DNA of 64,000 nt from CF-162 sp963667205 (GCA_963667205.1 OY762959.1:434001-498000), one strand, 5' to 3'; positions 47,495 through 56,895 are shown, numbered from the stretch's first letter. The notes: a model not told the origin generated them from the letters alone. A program made the numbers and translations.

Positions 47495-48228
47495 TCAAGC
47501 GATTTTTCGGCAAGCTGACCGCTGAGCCGCGCGACGACGAGAACGCGGTGCGCAAGTTCGGGATGCTCCGCGCGTCGGACCTGTTCCAGGAGCTGAGCGA
47601 GGAGCAGATGGGCGACGTGGAGCGGATGACGGTGATGACGTCGTGCGAGCGAGGGCGGCTGGTCTACACGCCGGGCGAGACGGGGGAGGCGCTGTTCCTC
47701 CTCAAGCAGGGGAAGGTTGCTATCTTCCGGATCACGCCGGAAGGCAAGAAACTGGTGACGGCGATGATCGCTCCGGGTACGCTGTTCGGGCACATGGGGT
47801 TCACAGGAACGACGCTCTCCGAGAGCTACGCGGAGGCACAGGAGGACTCGATCCTCTGTGTGATGAGCCGGCACGACATCGAGGAGCTGGTGCTGCGGTA
47901 TCCAAGCATCGGGATCAGGCTTATGGGGCACCTTTCGCAGCGTATGAAGGAGTTGGAGGAGCGGCTGGAGGAGGGGTTGCTGCGAGATATGCCGGCGCGA
48001 GTCGCGTCGCCGCTGCTGCGGCTGGCGGAAAGCCAGGAGACGGACGAGGTGAAGACGACGCACCAGGAGTTGGCGGATAGCCTGGGCACGTACCGCGAGA
48101 CGGTGACGAATACGCTGGGGGAATTCCAGTCAGCGGGTGCCGTGTTGCTGGAACGGGGCCGGGTCGTGATTACGGACAGCGCTGCATTGCGCGAGATTGT
48201 GGCGGCCGAGCGGCCGGAGCGCGACTGA
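47491..48228 (+). CDS. Crp/Fnr-family transcriptional regulator
   Basis: A 245-residue regulator: a cyclic-nucleotide-binding-type beta barrel (LFQELSEEQMGDVERM...GRLVYTPGETGEALFLLKQGKVAIFRITPEGKKL...GTLFGHMGF), a dimerisation helix and a C-terminal winged helix (ASPLLRLAESQ, TTHQELADSLGTYRETVTNTLGEFQSAGAV). The cysteines are not in an Fnr iron-sulfur pattern, and the cAMP-binding Arg-Ser pair is not evident, so the signal is unknown. Translation is coupled to the small thioredoxin-fold gene. Likely targets are the adjacent redox genes. Confidence 0.88.
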   Translation: MIKRFFGKLTAEPRDDENAVRKFGMLRASDLFQELSEEQMGDVERMTVMTSCERGRLVYTPGETGEALFLLKQGKVAIFRITPEGKKLVTAMIAPGTLFGHMGFTGTTLSESYAEAQEDSILCVMSRHDIEELVLRYPSIGIRLMGHLSQRMKELEERLEEGLLRDMPARVASPLLRLAESQETDEVKTTHQELADSLGTYRETVTNTLGEFQSAGAVLLERGRVVITDSAALREIVAAERPERD

Positions 48229-48276
48229 CCCCTCTGTAGTCCCAGTTACACACTCCCATCGCGCCAACAGCCGACA

Positions 48277-49542
48277 ATGAACGATGGAAGGCCGAAGATG
48301 CGGACCATGCACTTTCTCAAGGCTGTCACAACTTCAAGAGCACGCGGGCTCGGTGTTTGTCTCCTTGCCGTGGGATTCCTCGCGGCTGCCTGCGCTTCCG
48401 GCTCTGCCGGTGACTCGCCGGGAACCCCCTCTTCCGGCGAGTCGCCGGGGGACCCATCTGACTTGAACCAGACGCCAAGGCCCCAGGATATCCCGTTCGT
48501 GCAGGGCTGGAACACGGACTGGTCGAGGACGACGATTGATCTCACGGAGCTACAGCGCGGGCTCGTAGCGCCCGACCCACGCGACGGGATACCACCGATC
48601 GACGAACCGAAGCTGGAGACAGTGGTGGAAGCGTCGGAGTGGCTGGACGACCGCGAGCCGGTGGCGCTGGCGGAGGCGGGCGGCGAGGCGAGGGCCTATC
48701 CGCTGCGCATTCTGACGTGGCACGAGGTCGTGAACGACGAGCTGGGCGGCTTGCCCGTGGCGATAACGTACTGCCCGCTGTGCAACTCGGCGGTGGGCTT
48801 TGAGCGGGAGGTGGATGGGCAGGTGCTGCGGTTCGGCGTGTCGGGGTTCTTGCGGAACAGCGACCTCGTGATGTGGGACCGGCAGACGGAGTCGCTGTGG
48901 CAACAGATAACGGGCGAAGGGATCGTCGGTAAGCTGGCGGGCACGCAGCTGGAGTTCGTGCCCGTGACGATCGTCTCCTGGGAGACGTTTCGAGAGCAGT
49001 TCCCGGACGCGACGGTGCTATCGCAGGACACGGGTTTCGGGCGCCGGTACGGGATCAACCCCTATAGCTTCTACGACACGGACCGGCGGCCGTTCCTCTT
49101 CAACGGCGATGTAGACAACCGCCACCCGGCAATGGAGCGAGTGCTGGCAGCGGTGCTCGGCGATAAGAACAAGGCGTACCCGTTCAGCTTGATAGCGGAG
49201 GAACGGGTGGTGAACGACGAGGTGGCCGGGGAGCCGATCGTCGTCTTCTGGGGTGACGAGGACACGGCGTCGGCGCTGTCAGACCCGGAGATCGCCGAAG
49301 GTCACGCGGTGGGGACGGCCGTGGCGTACCTGCGAACGGTGAACGGGCAGGTGCTGACGTTCCGCGCCGCCGGTGAGGACCGGTTCGAGGACGATGAGAC
49401 AGGGACGACGTGGGACCTGCTGGGGAACGGCCTGGAAGGGCCGCTAGCGGGGGAGAGGCTGGGGCGGGTGATCGGCGGCACACACTTGTGGTTCGCCTGG
49501 GCGGCGTTCAACGAGGGGTCGCCGGTGTACGCGGGCGCCTGA
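48277..49542 (+). CDS. DUF3179 lipoprotein
   Basis: A 421-residue exported protein with a signal peptide ending in a lipobox (LAAAC) and a Ser/Gly/Pro-rich linker. It then shows the DUF3179 signature: IPPIDEPKLETVVEASEWLDDREPVALAE, YPLRILTWHEVVNDELGGLPVAITYCPLCNSAVGFER, FGVSGFLRNSDLVMWDRQTESLWQQITGEGIVG and ATVLSQDTGFGRRYGINPY. The paired cysteines in CPLC look like a redox or metal site. The family is uncharacterised and frequent in Chloroflexota and marine bacteria. Setting among thioredoxin-fold genes hints at an extracytoplasmic thiol function. Confidence 0.85.
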   Translation: MNDGRPKMRTMHFLKAVTTSRARGLGVCLLAVGFLAAACASGSAGDSPGTPSSGESPGDPSDLNQTPRPQDIPFVQGWNTDWSRTTIDLTELQRGLVAPDPRDGIPPIDEPKLETVVEASEWLDDREPVALAEAGGEARAYPLRILTWHEVVNDELGGLPVAITYCPLCNSAVGFEREVDGQVLRFGVSGFLRNSDLVMWDRQTESLWQQITGEGIVGKLAGTQLEFVPVTIVSWETFREQFPDATVLSQDTGFGRRYGINPYSFYDTDRRPFLFNGDVDNRHPAMERVLAAVLGDKNKAYPFSLIAEERVVNDEVAGEPIVVFWGDEDTASALSDPEIAEGHAVGTAVAYLRTVNGQVLTFRAAGEDRFEDDETGTTWDLLGNGLEGPLAGERLGRVIGGTHLWFAWAAFNEGSPVYAGA

Positions 49543-49569
49543 GCGACTTGCGGTAGACTATATGGTGCG

Positions 49570-49959
49570 ATGAAGGGCGAAGAGTACACAGACGAGGCGT
49601 TCTGGGACCAGGTCAAGTCGGGCGAGCACACCTTGCTGGGGTTCTGGTCGCACACGTGCAAGCCGTGCAAGATGATGGCGCCGGTGTTCGAGCGGCTAGG
49701 CAAGCGCTACCGGGGCAGCATCGAGTTCGTGGCGGTGAGCACGGCCGACCGTCCGGACGTAGCGAAGCGCTTCGGAGTCTCGTCCACGCCGACGTTCATT
49801 CTGGTGCGGCGCGGTAAGGCGCTGCGCCATTTCTACGGAGTGATCCGCGAGCCGGTGCTGGCGGAGCAGCTCGCGAAGTATAAGGAGCCGACGGCGCCGC
49901 CGGACATCGGCGGATCGGCTCTCCTGACGCGCCTCGCCGGCCTATTCCGGCGTAACTAG
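49570..49959 (+). CDS. Thioredoxin
   Basis: A 129-residue thioredoxin-fold protein without a signal peptide. The active site is CKPC (Cys30, Cys33) in FWSHTCKPCKMMAPVFE, and cis-Pro is in VSSTPTFILVRRGK. The CKPC site differs from the canonical CGPC and should shift its redox potential. It is 28 nt after the DUF3179 gene, so probably co-transcribed. It could supply electrons to CcdA from the cytoplasm. Confidence 0.88.
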   Translation: MKGEEYTDEAFWDQVKSGEHTLLGFWSHTCKPCKMMAPVFERLGKRYRGSIEFVAVSTADRPDVAKRFGVSSTPTFILVRRGKALRHFYGVIREPVLAEQLAKYKEPTAPPDIGGSALLTRLAGLFRRN

Positions 49960-50066
49960 CGCCCCTCTCGCTCACCTACTGTGGCCTTTGGACTGTGCTT
50001 TCTTGTGTAACGCTGGTCAGCGCCGTCAGTTATGTGGAGAAACGATAACACTTACGCGTACGTCTC

Positions 50067-50091
50067 GTTATACGTATCAAGTTGTATAAAC
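50067..50091 (+). promoter_or_regulatory. AT-rich dyad before the glycosyltransferase gene
   Basis: GTTATAC and GTATAAAC are inverted arms around a 10-nt centre containing part of TACGTA. The right arm includes a possible -10 (TATAAA, 50085-50090), 14 nt before ATG 50105. The region 50030-50100 is strikingly AT-rich for this genome, as for a regulated promoter. Confidence 0.4.
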
Positions 50092-50104
50092 AAAGAGAGC
50101 GAAG

Positions 50105-51547
50105 ATGATCGAGGGCGTCACGGGGTTGCACGAAGTACCGATTGCCAGCCAGTCGCTAGACCGGCTCATTCCGCTGACGGGCGAGGAGCCGGTGGCGCGT
50201 CTGAAAGCGATGGCGGCGGCCGCGAAGGAACAGCTGAGGGGCCGCGAATTCTGGAACGTGAATTCGACGGCGCACGGCGGCGGCGTGGCAGAGATGTTGC
50301 ACAGCCTGATGTCGTATGTGCGCGGCGCGGGGATCGATACTCGCTGGGCGGTGATCGAGGGCAACCAGGACTTCTTCCGGCTGACGAAGCGGCTGCATCA
50401 CGCGCTGCACGGCTCGCGCGGCGACGGCAGCGGCCTGGGCGATGCTGAGCGCGCCGTGTACGAAGCAGTCGCCCGGGAGAACGCGGCGATGCTGATCGAC
50501 ATGGTGTCACCGGGCGACGTGGCGCTGCTGCACGACCCGCAGACGGCGGGCCTGGCGCCGCACCTGATGGCGCACGGAGCGCTCGTGATCTGGCGTTGCC
50601 ACATCGGGAACGACGAGACAAGCGCGGACGCCGAGCTGGGTTGGGACTTCCTGGCGCCATACGTGGAGAAGGTGCCCGTGAACGTCTTCACTCGCAAGCA
50701 GTACATACCGGAATGCTGCGATCACGGACGGAGTATGATCGTGCCGCCGTCGATCGACCCCTTCAGTCCGAAGAACCAGGAGATGGACGAAGATACGGCG
50801 CGTTCAATCCTGGTCAGGACGGGGATCATCGCGGGGCCGAACGGGGCGCCGCCGGTGTTCACGCGCCAGGACGGATCGCCGGGCCGAGTTGACCGTGAGG
50901 CCGCGATCGTTCGGTCCGGGGAGGCGCCGGCATGGGACGCGCCGCTGGTGGTGCAAGTCTCGCGGTGGGATCCGCTGAAGGACCCCGTCGGCGTGATTCA
51001 GGGGTTCGTGCGGCTGCTGGAGCGGCCGTTCGAGACGAACGCTGAGCTGGTGCTGGCAGGGCCAAACGTCGCCGCGGTGTCCGATGACCCGGAAGGCAAG
51101 GGGACGTTGGAGGCGGCAGAGGCAGCGTGGCGAGAGCTACCCGAGGCCTACCGGAAGCGCGTCCACCTGGCGTGTCTGCCGATGGACGACGAGGAGGAGA
51201 ACGGCGCGATAGTGAACGCGCTGCAACGACACGCCGCGATCGTGGTGCAGAAGAGCGTGAAAGAGGGCTTCGGGCTGACGGTGACGGAGGCGATGTGGAA
51301 GGCGCGGCCGGTGGTGGGAAGCGCTGTCGGAGGCATCCCGGACCAGATCGACGACGGGGTCAGCGGGCTGCTCCTGAGCGATCCTAGAGACGCCGAGGAG
51401 TTCGCGTCGGCGCTGGAGAGGCTGCTCAAGGATGAGGGCCTGCGCAGGAAGCTGGGTGAGAACGCGCGCGAGAAGGTGCGGGAGAACTTCTTGGCGACTC
51501 GGCACCTGTTGCAGTACGGCGAGCTGCTGCAACGCCTGGCCGGCTAG
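50105..51547 (+). CDS. GT4 glycosyltransferase, trehalose synthase (TreT)-type
   Basis: A 480-residue retaining glycosyltransferase. The N-terminal domain has NVNSTAHGGGVAEMLHSLMSYVRGAGIDTRWAVIEG and HDPQTAGLAPHL, both typical of TreT. The C-terminal domain has VVQVSRWDPLKDPVGVIQGF and VQKSVKEGFGLTVTEAMWKARPVVGSAVGGIPDQIDDGVSGLL with the nucleotide-sugar-binding Glu. TreT makes trehalose from a nucleoside-diphosphate glucose and glucose, a compatible solute. It has its own AT-rich promoter. An alternative is another GT4 glycosyltransferase, but the N-terminal signature supports TreT. Confidence 0.85.
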   Translation: MIEGVTGLHEVPIASQSLDRLIPLTGEEPVARLKAMAAAAKEQLRGREFWNVNSTAHGGGVAEMLHSLMSYVRGAGIDTRWAVIEGNQDFFRLTKRLHHALHGSRGDGSGLGDAERAVYEAVARENAAMLIDMVSPGDVALLHDPQTAGLAPHLMAHGALVIWRCHIGNDETSADAELGWDFLAPYVEKVPVNVFTRKQYIPECCDHGRSMIVPPSIDPFSPKNQEMDEDTARSILVRTGIIAGPNGAPPVFTRQDGSPGRVDREAAIVRSGEAPAWDAPLVVQVSRWDPLKDPVGVIQGFVRLLERPFETNAELVLAGPNVAAVSDDPEGKGTLEAAEAAWRELPEAYRKRVHLACLPMDDEEENGAIVNALQRHAAIVVQKSVKEGFGLTVTEAMWKARPVVGSAVGGIPDQIDDGVSGLLLSDPRDAEEFASALERLLKDEGLRRKLGENAREKVRENFLATRHLLQYGELLQRLAG

Positions 51548-52860
51548 AGCAGATCTAGCGACGCGGCTTCGCGGCGGAGTTCGGCCCGGAAGTCCGGGTG
51601 CGCGATGCCGATCATCTCGTTCACGCGCTCGCGGAGCGTTCGGTCGCGCAGGCGGGCGATGCCGTGCTCCGTGACGAAGACGTCGGCGTAGTGCCGCGGA
51701 ACGGTGACGACGGTGCCCAGCGGCAGGACGGTCAGAATGCGCGAGCGGCGCTCACCGCCGATGAGGCTGGTTGACGGCAGGACGATGATCGAGCGGCCGT
51801 TCTTGGCGTGCATGGCGCCGGCCGGAAAGGCGAAGCCGCCCCCGGTGCCGCTGTAGATGCGGGCGCCGATGCTCTCGCCCGTGACCTGGCCGGTGAGATC
51901 GACGAGCAGCGCGTTGTTGACGGCGACCATGTTGTCGTGGGCGGCAATCGTCTTGATGTCGTTCGTCCAGGCCATTTCGTAGAGCTCGTAGGCGGGGTCG
52001 CCGTCGACGAGGGCACGCTCATCTTCCGTGAGCTGGCCGAACGAGGCGCCGGTGACGAGCCCGGGCTTGAGGGACTTCCGCTTGCCGGTGATGACGCCGG
52101 CCGCGACCAGTTGCGGAATGCCGCCGGAGATGAGCTCCGTGTGGACGCCGAGGTCGATCTTGTCCTCGAGGAAGACGCTGAGGACGGCGGGGACCTTACC
52201 GGTGCCGATCTGGAAAGTGTCTCCGTCGTCGATGAGCTCGGCGGCGACGAGGGCGCAGATCACCTGGGCGACGACCTCCTCCTCCTCGTTGCGAGTCGGT
52301 GGGCGAAGGAGGCGCCACTCAGACGCGGTCTCGACGAAGCGATCGATCTCGTCGATGTGGATGCGGTTGTCGCCGCCGGTGCGGACCTGCCGCGGGTTGA
52401 CCTCGGCGAGGACGGTCCTAGCCTCCGTGGCGGCGCCGCGAGCGCCCCAGAGGGAGAGGCCGAAGCTGCACCAGCCGTCGGCGTCGGGAGGCGTGACCTG
52501 CGTCATGAAGACGTCGATGGGGAAGTGCGTCCAGCGGCTGGCCTCGTCCCGGTACGGCGGCGCGATGCGGTACTCAAGATCGCCGCGGTCGAAGAGCGGC
52601 CGGTCCTGCTCGAGGAGGAAGAACGACTCGATGCTGAGGCCGGACTCGGGGCCGTGCGGCCACCACTTCGTGAAGGCGCAGAGTGAGGCGTCGATGGTGA
52701 CACCGGAAAGCTGCTGGCCCCGGTCGGCGAGGGCGCGGCAGAGCTGGAGCGGCGTGAGGTGCATCATGCCGAGGACGACGCGATCGCCGTCCTTGATCAG
52801 CTTGACAGCCTCTTCGGGCGAGGTCAGCTTGTCGCCGGCGATGGGCTTCCAGTCGGTCAC
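51544..52860 (-). CDS. Acetyl-CoA hydrolase/CoA-transferase (4-hydroxybutyrate CoA-transferase-like)
   Basis: A 438-residue class I CoA-transferase relative: KLTSPEEAVKLIKDGDRVVLG at the start, LAEVNPRQVRTGGDNRIHIDEIDRFVE, DDGDTFQIGTGKVPAVLSVFL and GVHTELISGGIPQLV, with the Glu expected to form the covalent CoA adduct. The C-terminal domain has YSGTGGGFAFPAGAMHAKNGRSIIVLPST and VTEHGIARLRDRTLRERVNEMIGIAHPDFR. It moves CoA between carboxylic acids; specificity is not deducible. Its start overlaps the stop of the DUF3291 gene by 4 nt. Confidence 0.88.
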   Translation of the reverse strand: MTDWKPIAGDKLTSPEEAVKLIKDGDRVVLGMMHLTPLQLCRALADRGQQLSGVTIDASLCAFTKWWPHGPESGLSIESFFLLEQDRPLFDRGDLEYRIAPPYRDEASRWTHFPIDVFMTQVTPPDADGWCSFGLSLWGARGAATEARTVLAEVNPRQVRTGGDNRIHIDEIDRFVETASEWRLLRPPTRNEEEEVVAQVICALVAAELIDDGDTFQIGTGKVPAVLSVFLEDKIDLGVHTELISGGIPQLVAAGVITGKRKSLKPGLVTGASFGQLTEDERALVDGDPAYELYEMAWTNDIKTIAAHDNMVAVNNALLVDLTGQVTGESIGARIYSGTGGGFAFPAGAMHAKNGRSIIVLPSTSLIGGERRSRILTVLPLGTVVTVPRHYADVFVTEHGIARLRDRTLRERVNEMIGIAHPDFRAELRREAASLDLL

Positions 52861-53312
52861 GAGGGTGATTCTATGGTGACGGTGGGGGCGGAAATGCGCT
52901 GCTTGAGTGTGAAGGCGCGCTCCGTGGGGCCGTGGGCCTCCAGGTGACGCAGGCGCTCTTCGGCCTCTTCAATCGTCGGTTCGTATCCAGCGGGAATCCA
53001 CCAGCAGACGAAGTACGGCCTTCTGTGAAGCTCGAAGAATTCGCGGCGGCAGCGGTAGATGGCGGCGTGATCGGACTCGTAGGCATAGTCGTAGAAGACG
53101 TCGGCGGACTCCCAGACGCTGAAGTTGATGATGATCGCCGGGTCGTCGCGGACGCGGATGGAGGTGGAGTTGCCTTCCGCGGTCTGGTGGCGCCAGACGA
53201 AGCCCGGCGCCTCGTCGGCGAGGCGGTTAAGCGGGTCGAGCGCGACCATTAACGGCTCGAGGCGAGGGTCCTCGAGCGGGGCGATGTTGTACTGCGCAAG
53301 GTGGTAGTCCAC
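52857..53312 (-). CDS. DUF3291 protein
   Basis: A 151-residue protein matching DUF3291: HLAQYNIAPLEDPRLEPLMVALDPLNRLADEAPGFVWRHQ, then IINFSVWESADVFYDYAY and FVCWWIPAGYEPTIEEAEERLRHLEAHGPT. It is a dimeric alpha-beta barrel type fold of unknown function, related to antibiotic-biosynthesis monooxygenases by shape. It is translationally coupled to the CoA-transferase gene downstream. Intact. Confidence 0.85.
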   Translation of the reverse strand: MDYHLAQYNIAPLEDPRLEPLMVALDPLNRLADEAPGFVWRHQTAEGNSTSIRVRDDPAIIINFSVWESADVFYDYAYESDHAAIYRCRREFFELHRRPYFVCWWIPAGYEPTIEEAEERLRHLEAHGPTERAFTLKQRISAPTVTIESPS

Positions 53313-53344
53313 GGTGGGCTAATCGTATCAGAGGCGGCGGCCGC

Positions 53345-55156
53345 TCAGTCGTCTTCGGGGTCGGGGACCGGCTGCGTGCCGGAGCGCCACTGGCGGTGGA
53401 GGGCGGCGTAGTGGCCGTCGCCGGCTACGAGCTCTTCGTGCGAGCCGTCATCGACGACGCGGCCGTGGTCGAGCACGATGACACGGTCGGCACGTTCGGC
53501 GGTGCTGAGACGGTGAGCGCTGACGATGCTGGTACGGCCCCGGAGCAGGCGCCGGATAGCGGTGTCGATCATGCCTTCGGTTTCCGGGTCGAGCGCTGAG
53601 GTGGCTTCGTCGAGGACGAGGATGGCCGGATCGGCAACAAACGCGCGGGCGATGGAGACGAGCTGCTTCTCGCCGCCTGAGAGGCGGGAGCCACGGAAGC
53701 TGACGAGCGTGTCGTAGCCGTCCGGGAGGGACTGGATGAAGCCGTCGACGCCGAGCTCGCGGCAGGCGGCGGCCATCTCTTCTTCGGTGGCGCCGGGGCG
53801 ACCGAAGAGGATGTTGTCGCGGATGGTGCCGCTGAAGAGGAAGCCTTCCTGCGGCACCATGACGATCGCCGAGCGAAGGTCAGCGCCGAGGAGGTCGCGC
53901 AGGTCCTGGCCGTCGACGAGGACGCGGCCCCGGCGCGGCCCGTAGAAGCGCATGAGGAGCTTCGCCATGGTCGACTTGCCGGCGCCGGTCGCGCCGACCA
54001 TCGCGACGCGCTGGCCGGGCGTGATGGTTATGTCGACTTCTTCGAGGACGGGCGTGTCGCCGTAGGCGAACGTGACGCCGTCGAAGGTCACCTCGCCGCG
54101 GACGGGCCGCGTCAGCGGCCTGGCGTCGGGCGACTCTTGGTCGTCGGGCTGCTCGTCGAGGAGAGCGAAGATCTTGTTGAGCGCGGCGGTGGCGGCCTGG
54201 ATCGTGTCGTAGACCTGGGAGAGGCGCTGGATCGGCTGGAAGATGAAGTCGAGGTAGAAGATGAAAGCAGCGACGGTGCCGAGCGTGATCTCATCCTCGA
54301 TTACGCCGGTGCCGCCGTAGTAGAGGATGAGGGCGATCCCAAGGCCGCCCAGGAGCTCGACGAAGGGGATGTAGACGGCCGAGATCTTGACGGTGTCGAC
54401 GTTGGCGTCGTAGTTGCTCTCGTTGATCTGGCCGAAGCGTGCGGCGTTGTGGCTCTCGCGGGCGAAGGCCTGGACGACGGGCATGCCGCTGAACGTCTCC
54501 TGCATGTGCACCATGACTTCGGCGATGCGGTCGCGGACGCGGTCGTAGGCACGCTCGGAGGCGACGCGGAAGATCCAGGTGGCGATGATGAGCGGCGGCA
54601 CGACGGCGAGGGTGACGAGCGAGAGCTGAGTGCTGAGGGTGAGCAGGATGATGACGGTGCCAACGAGGAAGAGGATCGACTGGACGACCATGAGGAAGCC
54701 GTTGTTGATGAGGTCGCCGACAACGACCATGTCGTTGGTCATGCGGGAGATCATGCGACCGGAGTGCTCGCCGTCGAAGAAGCGGAGGGAGAGCTTCTGT
54801 AGGTGCGCGAAGACGCGGACGCGGAGGTCGCGCAGGAAGTGCTGCCCGGCGAGGGCGGTGGTGTAGACGCTGAGCGCCTGGAAGACGTAGACACCGATCG
54901 AGAGGCCGAAGAAGACGATCGCCGCGTTGAGAAGAGCACCGCGGTCGCCATCGATGATGCCGGAGTCGATCGCCTGCTGGACAACGAGGGGGCGGGCGAG
55001 GTTGACGACGGCGAAGAGGAGGATGGAGACGGAGGCGAGCAGAAGCAGAGGCCAGTGCGGAGCGAGCATGGAGGCGGCGCCGCGGAGGCTTTTCGTGCTG
55101 GGCCGGACGGCCTTGTCGCCGGTGAGGGCTCCGGCATGCCCCATTCCCCGCATCAT
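53345..55156 (-). CDS. ABC exporter half-transporter with consensus ATP site
   Basis: A 603-residue protein: six-helix exporter domain (WPLLLLASVSILLFAVVNLARPLVVQQAID, GRMISRMTNDMVVVGDLINN) and a C-terminal ATPase with Walker A GATGAGKST, signature LSGGEKQLVSIARAF, Walker B ILVLDEATSALDPET and SAHRLSTAERADRV. The catalytic Glu is present. It overlaps the partner gene by 4 nt (55153-55156), so the two should form a heterodimer. Possible substrates are drugs, lipids or peptides. The C-terminal tail is short and acidic. Confidence 0.93.
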   Translation of the reverse strand: MMRGMGHAGALTGDKAVRPSTKSLRGAASMLAPHWPLLLLASVSILLFAVVNLARPLVVQQAIDSGIIDGDRGALLNAAIVFFGLSIGVYVFQALSVYTTALAGQHFLRDLRVRVFAHLQKLSLRFFDGEHSGRMISRMTNDMVVVGDLINNGFLMVVQSILFLVGTVIILLTLSTQLSLVTLAVVPPLIIATWIFRVASERAYDRVRDRIAEVMVHMQETFSGMPVVQAFARESHNAARFGQINESNYDANVDTVKISAVYIPFVELLGGLGIALILYYGGTGVIEDEITLGTVAAFIFYLDFIFQPIQRLSQVYDTIQAATAALNKIFALLDEQPDDQESPDARPLTRPVRGEVTFDGVTFAYGDTPVLEEVDITITPGQRVAMVGATGAGKSTMAKLLMRFYGPRRGRVLVDGQDLRDLLGADLRSAIVMVPQEGFLFSGTIRDNILFGRPGATEEEMAAACRELGVDGFIQSLPDGYDTLVSFRGSRLSGGEKQLVSIARAFVADPAILVLDEATSALDPETEGMIDTAIRRLLRGRTSIVSAHRLSTAERADRVIVLDHGRVVDDGSHEELVAGDGHYAALHRQWRSGTQPVPDPEDD

Positions 55157-56895
55157 GATGCCGGCACCAGTTGGCCGAGCACTTCCGCGTAGCGGGCCGA
55201 TGTGCGCAGGAGGTCGTTGTGTGTGCCGACATCGACGACGCGGCCGGCTTCAATCAGGACGACCTCGTCGGCGAGGGCGATGGTGCTGAGGCGGTGGGAG
55301 ATGATGATCGTCGTGCGGCCCTCCATGACACGGCGCAGGGCGGTGCGGATCTCCTGTTCCATGCGGGCGTCGACGCTGGAGGTGGCGTCGTCGAGGATGA
55401 GCACGCGGGGCCGGATGAGGATGGCGCGGGCGATGGCGAGCCGCTGCCGTTGACCGCCGGAGAGCGAGAAGCCCTGCTCACCAACGACGGTGTTGTAGCC
55501 GTCGGGGAGCTCGTCGATGAACTCGGAGGCCTGGGCGAGCTCCGCGGCGTGCTCGATCTCCTGCTGCGAGGCGTCGACACGGCCGTAGGCGACGTTGTTG
55601 CGAATGGTGTCGGAGAAAAGGAACGTGTCCTCGAAGACGAGGCCGACGTTGCGGCGAAGGTCGTCGATGCGGATGTCGCGGACGTCGGTGCCGTCGATGA
55701 GGACTTTGCCGGACTGCACCTCGTAGAAGCGCGGCAGCAGCTTGGCGACGGTGGTCTTGCCGCAGCCGGTGGGGCCAACGAGGGCGACTGAGGCGCCGGC
55801 CGGGATGCGCAGGTTGAAGTCGCGGAGGATGGGATAGCCCTCGCTGTAGGCGAACTGGACGTCCTCGCAAACGAGATCCCCTCCGCCCTCGGGCATCGGC
55901 CCGGCGTGGGACGTTCCGGCGATGGTAGGCCGCTGGCGGAGGACGTTCCAGACGCGGGCGGCGGAGGTCATGGCGCGCTGGCCGGAAGGGACCATCTCCC
56001 CGAGGCTCTGGACGGGGAAGATGAGCATGTTGAGGTACTGGAAGAAGGCGACGAACTCGCCGGGGGTGAGCTGCCCTTCAAGGACGAGGTAGCCGCCGAA
56101 GCCGAGGATGACGAGCTGGCTGACGGCGGGCAGCCAGGAGAAGAGCGGCGTGTAGATCGTGCGCAGGCGGACCGTCTCCATGCTGTCGTCGAAGGTGCGA
56201 TCGGCGACCGCCGCAAGCTTGCGGATCTCGTCCTCTTCGCGGCCAAACGAGCGGACCGTGCGCATGCCGGCGATGTTCTCCTCGACGACGTGGGAGACGT
56301 TGGCGAGGTCCTGCTGGACGGCGGCAGTAGCGGGCGAGAGCCTCCGGAAGAAGCGGGCGCTGAGGAAGGTGATGATCGGGTAGGCGAGCATGGCGGCGAG
56401 GGCGAGCGGGATGTGGACGGTGAGCAGCACGCCGAAGGCACCGATGGCGATCAGCAAGAACGCCGTGTTGAGGGGGATGACGACGGCGAACATCTGGATC
56501 TCATGCAGGTCGGCGCTGGCGCGCGACATCAGCTGTCCGGTCGAGGTGCGATCGTGGTAGTCGAGCGAGAGCTGGTTGACCTGGTCGTAGAGGTCTGCTC
56601 GGAGGTTGGCCTCGACGCGATAGCTGGTGCTCATCGCGAAGTAGCGGCGGATGGCGGCGGCGAGGCCCTGGAGGGCGGCAGCGCCGACGATGGCGAAGGC
56701 GAAGGTGAGGAGGAGCGATTCGTTGCGGTCGCCGATGGCCTCGTCGATCGTCTTACCGGTGAGAACGGGCAGGGCGACACGCGCGCTGCTCCAGACGAGC
56801 GCGAAGAAGAGGGCGGTACCGAGGGTGCGCCAGCGAGCGCGGAACTGCTGAAGGATCAGCGACGCGCCGGCGCGCAAATCGAGTTGTTCAGGCAT
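55153..56895 (-). CDS. ABC exporter half-transporter with degenerate ATP site
   Basis: A 580-residue partner of the gene after it. The membrane domain includes SYRVEANLRADLYDQVNQLSLDYHDRTSTGQLMSRASADLHEIQ. The ATPase has Walker A GPTGCGKTT, signature LSGGQRQRLAIARAI and Walker B VLILDDATSSVD, in which Asp replaces the catalytic Glu. Such a change in one half is the hallmark of heterodimeric exporters (for example TM287/288 and BmrCD), where only one of the two sites hydrolyses ATP. ATG 56895 starts the operon. Confidence 0.93.
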   Translation of the reverse strand: MPEQLDLRAGASLILQQFRARWRTLGTALFFALVWSSARVALPVLTGKTIDEAIGDRNESLLLTFAFAIVGAAALQGLAAAIRRYFAMSTSYRVEANLRADLYDQVNQLSLDYHDRTSTGQLMSRASADLHEIQMFAVVIPLNTAFLLIAIGAFGVLLTVHIPLALAAMLAYPIITFLSARFFRRLSPATAAVQQDLANVSHVVEENIAGMRTVRSFGREEDEIRKLAAVADRTFDDSMETVRLRTIYTPLFSWLPAVSQLVILGFGGYLVLEGQLTPGEFVAFFQYLNMLIFPVQSLGEMVPSGQRAMTSAARVWNVLRQRPTIAGTSHAGPMPEGGGDLVCEDVQFAYSEGYPILRDFNLRIPAGASVALVGPTGCGKTTVAKLLPRFYEVQSGKVLIDGTDVRDIRIDDLRRNVGLVFEDTFLFSDTIRNNVAYGRVDASQQEIEHAAELAQASEFIDELPDGYNTVVGEQGFSLSGGQRQRLAIARAILIRPRVLILDDATSSVDARMEQEIRTALRRVMEGRTTIIISHRLSTIALADEVVLIEAGRVVDVGTHNDLLRTSARYAEVLGQLVPAS

